A stretch of 60,708 nt of DNA, from positions 1 through 60,708 of the forward strand of contig JAJCYV010000005.1 in assembly GCA_029262695.1 (NCBI GenBank). Direction: 5' to 3'. Source of the DNA: Chloroflexota bacterium (GTDB lineage: Bacteria; Chloroflexota; Dehalococcoidia; SM23-28-2; RBG-16-64-32). The stretch's first letter is position 1; every line of letters begins with the position of its first letter. Of this stretch, positions 56,571 to 60,708 are shown one piece after another. A program made the translations under genes and the position numbers. The notes under the pieces were generated by a model. It saw nothing but the letters and a program-made list of their open reading frames with translations. It did no database searches and was not told the origin of the DNA.

Positions 56571-57248
56571 ATGAGTGTGATTCGTGTAGTACTCGTCGAT
56601 GATCAGGATCTGTTTCGCAGAGCGGTACGCGCGCTCCTCGAAGACGAGGGTGGGTTTGAAGTCGTGGGAGAGGCATCCGACGGCGCGCACGGCCAGGAGA
56701 CTGTCCTTGCCACTCACCCCGATGTAGTCCTGATGGACGTGCAGATGCCGGTCTGCACGGGTGTGGAGGCAACCCGGAGTATCAAGGCGCAGCGCCCGGA
56801 TATACACGTGATCATGCTCACGGTGTCTGACGTGGACGACGACCTGTTCGACGCAATCAAGGCCGGAGCGGACGGATACCTCCCAAAGAACTTGAAGCCT
56901 GAAGATCTGTTTCAGATGGTTAGAGGTGTCATGGCCGGAGAGACGCCGATCTCGCCGTCGGTGGCCAGCAAGTTGCTCGGCGAGTTCCGGAACGGTCCAC
57001 GGCTCGAGACCACCCAGGCAGCTGGATCGGGGCTGACCCAGCGGGAGAAAGAGGTCCTGCAATTTGTGTCGTCAGGGCTGAGCAATGCGGAGATCGCCGC
57101 GCGACTGTCCATCGTGGAGGCGACAGTGAAGAACCACCTCCACAACATCCTGGAGAAGCTGCACCTGCGGAACCGTGTGCAGGCGGCCGCCTTCGCGGTC
57201 CGGGAAGGGCTGGTACGATCGCCGCCCGAAACGCATGAGATGCCCTAG
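56571..57248 (+). CDS. NarL/LuxR-type response regulator
   Basis: 225 residues from ATG 56571, which has CGGAG 8 bases upstream (a GTG at 56553 is in frame but lacks a spaced ribosome site). The receiver domain has the acidic pair VLVDDQD, phospho-acceptor D56 in VVLMDVQMP and the lysine in GYLPKNLKPEDL. The C-terminal LuxR helix-turn-helix reads LTQREKEVLQFVSSGLSNAE and ARLSIVEATVKNHLHNIL. No histidine kinase is nearby, so it is an orphan in this window. Confidence 0.93.
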   Translation: MSVIRVVLVDDQDLFRRAVRALLEDEGGFEVVGEASDGAHGQETVLATHPDVVLMDVQMPVCTGVEATRSIKAQRPDIHVIMLTVSDVDDDLFDAIKAGADGYLPKNLKPEDLFQMVRGVMAGETPISPSVASKLLGEFRNGPRLETTQAAGSGLTQREKEVLQFVSSGLSNAEIAARLSIVEATVKNHLHNILEKLHLRNRVQAAAFAVREGLVRSPPETHEMP

Positions 57249-57372
57249 CCCCTCGTCTCCGGTCTCGTGCCCTTTGTCCCAATCGAGATTTCCGGCCTAG
57301 CGCATGGCATTCTAGTGATCTCGGGCAGGAGCCGCCACGTGCCATCGTCGCCTGCTGAGCCACGCGCCGACG

Positions 57373-57395
57373 TCACCGAGCTACGTTGGCTCCCG
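57373..57395. repeat. Partial copy of the tRNA-Thr 5' end
   Basis: This 23-base stretch matches 56152-56174 (tRNA 5' end and flank) at about 20 positions, including GAGCTACGTTGGC. Just downstream, GCCGCTTTCGTATCTGATTAG resembles the flank of the right attachment repeat. The rest of 57249-57496 holds nothing recognised. It may be a further eroded integration scar. Confidence 0.4.
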
Positions 57396-57496
57396 AAGAT
57401 TGCCGCTTTCGTATCTGATTAGAGCAGATAACTGCCGTTGCGGCATCCGCTGAGTTGAAGCATGGCGCTCACAAAGCAAAACAATTCTATCATTCG

Positions 57497-57524
57497 TTGA
57501 CGCGCCTTCTGAATTGACTATAAT
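57497..57524 (+). promoter_or_regulatory. Promoter of the giant cohesin-like protein gene
   Basis: TTGACG (57497-57502), 16 bases, and a perfect TATAAT (57519-57524). The leader to ATG 57549 would be very short (about 18 bases) and no good Shine-Dalgarno is visible. Confidence 0.7.
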
Positions 57525-57548
57525 GGCCGTACATATTGGGGGTGTCGT

Positions 57549-60500
57549 ATGTCCTCTGCGGGGCGCGCCGTTCTACAGTTCCGTTCTCTGATAACCCCGC
57601 CCACCGCCGCCGTGCTGACGCTTGCCCTGTTCACGGCGCTGCTGACAGGTGTGTTCGCCCCTGCCCCGAGCAGGGACGCCATCGCGACCCACGGCCCTGC
57701 CGTTCCACACATCGGCGCTGTGGCCATCGACCTTGAGCCCTCCGTACCAGCCGCGAATACATGCAGCTCTATCGGCGGTGGGGCCGCTGGCATTGATGGC
57801 ACTGACGTTACCTCGACCCTCGACAACGTGCCCCTGAACACGCCGTTCCTCGTTGACATCGTCGTCGATAGCGTGCCCGCACCCGGTACGTCCGGCATCG
57901 GCCTCGACTTCGGCTTCAACGACAGCGTCATGCAGGTGACTGGCGTCATCGCCAACGCTGCGATTCCCGCGGTCGGCATTCCGGCCGGCCCGCTCTACTT
58001 CTGCAATCCGACGGTAACCGCGTTCGGGCCGGTTACGGACGCTGTTCCTGATACGGTCAGCCCCTTCAGGGCAGACGTCGGCGACCTGGGCGGCACCGAC
58101 GAGACAGGCCCCGGCCGCGTGCTCACGCTACTCCTGGAATGCACCGGCACCGGGACGTCCTTCCTCACACTCTCAGACACTCTCACGGGCGGTAACGGAA
58201 TCGGCCCCGGCGGCAGCAACACGATAGCCATTCTTGCCACCAACCTGGCCAACCCCTACCCGGTTACGACTGAGATCGAAGCTGCCGTCGGCTGTAACAC
58301 TACGGCAGCGACGAGCGCGCCGACGCCGACGCCGACACCGACGCCGACACCGACGCCAACACCCACGCCGACGCCAACACCCACGTCCACGCCCACACCG
58401 ACACCGACGCCGCCCTCGACGAGCGTCGAGACCGTGGCGATCGACCTGGAGCCTGCTCTTCCGGCCGCGAATACCTGCAGCTCGATCGGCGGTGGATCGG
58501 CCGGCATCGACGGCGGTGACATTACTTCGACCCTCAACAATGTGCCCCTGAACTCCCCGTTCCTCGTTGACATCGTCGTCGATAGCGTGCCGGAGCCCGG
58601 TACGTCCGGCATCTGGGTCGACTTCGGCTTCAACGACAGCATCATGCGGGTGACGGCTGCCATTGCCAACCCGGCGATTCCCGCCTTTGGCATCCCGGCC
58701 GGCCCACTCTACTTCTGCGACCCGACCGCAGTCCCAGCTGTGTATACAGACGCTCTGCCGGGTACGATCAGCCCCTTCCTAGTTGACGCCAGCGACGTCA
58801 GTTTCGACCCAGTGGACGAAACCGGCCCCGGCCGCCTGCTCACGATTCAACTCGAGTGCACGGGTACGGGTACGTCATTCCTCACTATGTCAGACCCCAG
58901 CAGGAACCCGGCCACCAACACCGGGACGGTGAATATACACGCGGCATCGCACTCTGGTGGGCCCGGGTATATGGTCTTGAACGAGATAGAGGCGACGGTC
59001 GGCTGCAACACGGCCGCTGCGTCGAGCACACCGACTCCGACGCTGACCGCAACGCCCACGCCGACCACCACGGCGACCGCGACCGCTACGCCGACTCCTA
59101 CGGCGAGCGGAACGGGCACACCAACTCCTACGGCCACTGCGACGCCGACCCCAACGGCGACCGCGACGAGCACACCGACCGCGACGGCGCCTGCGTTGGG
59201 CGTCGGAACCGTGGCGATCGACCTGGAGCCAGGCAGCCCGGCCCAGAATACCTGCAGCAGTATCGGCGGTGGATCCGTCGGCATCGACGGCGGCGACATC
59301 ACCTCGACCCTCGACAACGTGCCCCTGAACTCACCGTTCCTCGTTGACATCGTCGTCGATGGCGTGCCGGCGCCCGGTACGTCCGGCATCGGCCTCGACT
59401 TTGACTTTGACGACAGCATCATGCACGTAACGGGTGTCGTCGCTAACGCGGCGATTCCTTCGCTCCTCCCGGCCGGCCCACTCTACTTCTGCCACCCCAC
59501 CGTAGTCCCATTCGGTCCGGTTACGGACGCTCTTCCCGATACGACCAGCCCCCTCCGAGTCGACGTCGCCGACCTGAGCGGCGTTGACGAGACTGGCCCC
59601 GGCCGCCTGCTAACGCTTCAGCTTGAGTGCACGGGCATCGGAACCTCACTCCTCGCGATGTCTGACACCATCACCAACGGCGGCAGCACTATCGGTATTC
59701 TCAGACCGCAGGCACAGAGCGCGTATCCCGTCTCGAGCGAGGAGGAGGCCATAATCGGTTGTGGGGAGCCGGCAGCGGTCCTGGGTTCGGTCTCCGGCAC
59801 GGTCACGGACGAGGCCACCGGCGATCCTCTGGCGGACATCTGCGTCGACGTATCCGGTCCTCTATCCCGATTGACCGAGACAGACGCCTCTGGCTCGTAC
59901 ACCGCGTCGGGACTGTCCGGCGGCGACTACACGGTGAGTTTCTCCGATTGTGCAAATCCGGCACGCCTCTACCTGCAGGAGTGGTATGACGACCAGCCTG
60001 ATTCCGGCTCCGCCGACCTCGTTCCGGTGAGCCTGGGCGTCGAGACGACCGGCATCAACGCGGCGCTTACGGCCCTGGGTTCAGTCTCCGGCACGGTCAC
60101 GGACGAGGCCACGGGCGATCCTCTGGCGGATATCTGCGTCTCCGTATCCGGCCCTGGTTTCGGATCCACCCGGACAGACGCCTCCGGGAACTACACCGTG
60201 TTGGGGCTGTCTGCCGGCGACTACACGGTGCGCTTCCGGGACTGTGCAAATTCTCCACGCGTCTACGCGGAGGAGTGGTACAACGACCAGTCTGATTTCG
60301 ATTCCGCCGACCTCGTTCCGGTGAGCTTCGGCCTCGAGACGACCGGCATCGACGCGGCGCTGGTGACCCTGGGTTCAATCTCCGGCACGGTCACGGACGA
60401 GGCCACGGGCGGTCCTCTGGCGGATATCTGCGTCTCCGTATCCGGCCCTGGTTCCGGATCCACCCGGACAGACGCTTCCGGCGCCTACACCGTGTTGGGG

Positions 60501-60708
60501 CTGTCCGGCGGCGACTACTGGGTGCGCTTCCGGGACTGCGATGCTGGGCTGTATCTCTCGGAGTGGTACAACGACCAGCCTGATTCCGGCTCCGCCGACC
60601 TCGTTCCGGTGAGCCTCGGCGTCGAGACGACCGGCATCGACGCGGCGCTGGCGCTCGGAGGTTCGGTCTCCGGCACGGTCACGGACGAGGCCACGGGCGA
60701 TCCTCTGG
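57549..60708 (+). CDS. Giant secreted protein with three cohesin-like modules and carboxypeptidase-regulatory-like repeats (partial)
   Basis: Open for 1053 codons and running off the window. A signal segment (VLTLALFTALLTGVFAPAPS) is followed by three homologous modules of about 190-200 residues starting near 57717, 58430 and 59200. Each begins VAIDLEP-x-x-P-A-x-NTCSSIGGG and contains PFLVDIVVD-x-VP, GFNDS(I/V)M-x-VT and a late Cys. The pattern of a beta-sandwich with SPFLVDIVV and DSxMxVT is cohesin-like. Thr-Pro linkers separate modules 1-2 and 2-3. From 59784 at least four 96-98 residue units start GS(V/I)SGTVTDEATG, of the carboxypeptidase-regulatory-like type. The cohesin assignment is by pattern only. 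Confidence 0.85.
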   Translation, partial: MSSAGRAVLQFRSLITPPTAAVLTLALFTALLTGVFAPAPSRDAIATHGPAVPHIGAVAIDLEPSVPAANTCSSIGGGAAGIDGTDVTSTLDNVPLNTPFLVDIVVDSVPAPGTSGIGLDFGFNDSVMQVTGVIANAAIPAVGIPAGPLYFCNPTVTAFGPVTDAVPDTVSPFRADVGDLGGTDETGPGRVLTLLLECTGTGTSFLTLSDTLTGGNGIGPGGSNTIAILATNLANPYPVTTEIEAAVGCNTTAATSAPTPTPTPTPTPTPTPTPTPTPTSTPTPTPTPPSTSVETVAIDLEPALPAANTCSSIGGGSAGIDGGDITSTLNNVPLNSPFLVDIVVDSVPEPGTSGIWVDFGFNDSIMRVTAAIANPAIPAFGIPAGPLYFCDPTAVPAVYTDALPGTISPFLVDASDVSFDPVDETGPGRLLTIQLECTGTGTSFLTMSDPSRNPATNTGTVNIHAASHSGGPGYMVLNEIEATVGCNTAAASSTPTPTLTATPTPTTTATATATPTPTASGTGTPTPTATATPTPTATATSTPTATAPALGVGTVAIDLEPGSPAQNTCSSIGGGSVGIDGGDITSTLDNVPLNSPFLVDIVVDGVPAPGTSGIGLDFDFDDSIMHVTGVVANAAIPSLLPAGPLYFCHPTVVPFGPVTDALPDTTSPLRVDVADLSGVDETGPGRLLTLQLECTGIGTSLLAMSDTITNGGSTIGILRPQAQSAYPVSSEEEAIIGCGEPAAVLGSVSGTVTDEATGDPLADICVDVSGPLSRLTETDASGSYTASGLSGGDYTVSFSDCANPARLYLQEWYDDQPDSGSADLVPVSLGVETTGINAALTALGSVSGTVTDEATGDPLADICVSVSGPGFGSTRTDASGNYTVLGLSAGDYTVRFRDCANSPRVYAEEWYNDQSDFDSADLVPVSFGLETTGIDAALVTLGSISGTVTDEATGGPLADICVSVSGPGSGSTRTDASGAYTVLGLSGGDYWVRFRDCDAGLYLSEWYNDQPDSGSADLVPVSLGVETTGIDAALALGGSVSGTVTDEATGDPL
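58318..58425 (+). repeat. Thr-Pro coding microsatellite linker 1
   Basis: About 18 tandem CCGACG/CCGACA/CCCACG hexamers coding Thr-Pro join cohesin-like modules 1 and 2. A second, more diverged Thr-Pro/Thr-Ala linker lies at about 59026-59200. Similar linkers occur in the 53282-55165 protein. Confidence 0.85.
59784..60708 (+). repeat. Tandem 288-294 base repeats, at least four units
   Basis: Units begin at 59784, 60078, 60372 and 60660 (the last cut by the window edge). They are very similar at the DNA level (GGCACGGTCACGGACGAGGC in each) and code GTVTDEATG-x-PLADIC-V at the start and EWY(D/N)DQ(P/S)D late in the unit. The close similarity suggests recent expansion or gene conversion. Confidence 0.92.

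Noticed and set aside
58318..59200. CRISPR-like array from the regular short repeats
   Set aside because: The repeats are in-frame Thr-Pro codons with no unique spacers of constant length and no cas genes near.

Overview
The window is about 60.7 kb of GC-rich chromosomal DNA from a bacterium that I would place, by inference, in the Chloroflexota, probably near Dehalococcoidia. The grounds are the fused str-S10-spc-alpha ribosomal operon, the zinc-type S14, the cytochrome b / Rieske / cupredoxin cluster, and secreted proteins that end in dockerin-like pairs of the form GD-x-(D/N)-C-x-G-x-x-x-P-V-D. No rRNA gene is present to confirm this.

Layout. Positions 1-3500: end of an unknown gene, the cytochrome c assembly gene ccsA, a secreted unknown, and an RCC1-repeat protein with a dockerin-like tail. 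Positions 3560-25190: one continuous translation operon (rpsL to rpsI, with fusA, secY, adk, map, infA, rpoA and truA). It opens with a TTGACA promoter and closes with a strong hairpin terminator; tuf is absent. L4, S3, S17, L15 and RpoA carry long low-complexity C-terminal tails. Positions 25296-35580 (minus strand): a methionine-cycle operon (mtnA, mtnP, sahH, metK) with accessory genes and three sugar-phosphate genes, headed by a promoter, a complete SAM-I riboswitch and an intrinsic terminator. Positions 35596-42640: apt, an M20 peptidase, plsX, a TetR regulator, a CsoR-type repressor divergent from trxA-trxB with its operator between them, and an ABC-F ATPase.

Positions 42720-47670 (minus strand): a cytochrome bc-type operon with a small membrane ORF, split cytochrome b, Rieske protein, a cytochrome c-cupredoxin fusion and two lipoprotein cupredoxins. 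One of the cupredoxin genes was apparently created by a 480-bp tandem duplication. Positions 47860-52910: a phosphoesterase, pdxS, a DinB-like protein, a TadG-like von Willebrand A protein, and an ArsM-like methyltransferase interrupted by an in-frame TGA at the conserved arsenic-binding Cys position. A hairpin that fits the bacterial SECIS model follows the TGA, so this is a strong selenoprotein candidate.

Positions 52920-57400: a decayed integration hot spot. A 55-bp direct repeat of the tRNA-Thr(CGT) 3' part flanks an integrase remnant, a tRNA-Arg fragment and a beta-helix protein with a dockerin-like tail. After an orphan NarL-type response regulator, the window ends inside a giant secreted protein with three cohesin-like modules, Thr-Pro linkers and at least four tandem carboxypeptidase-regulatory-like repeats. 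Cohesin-like and dockerin-like proteins in one window suggest an extracellular scaffold; this is inference.
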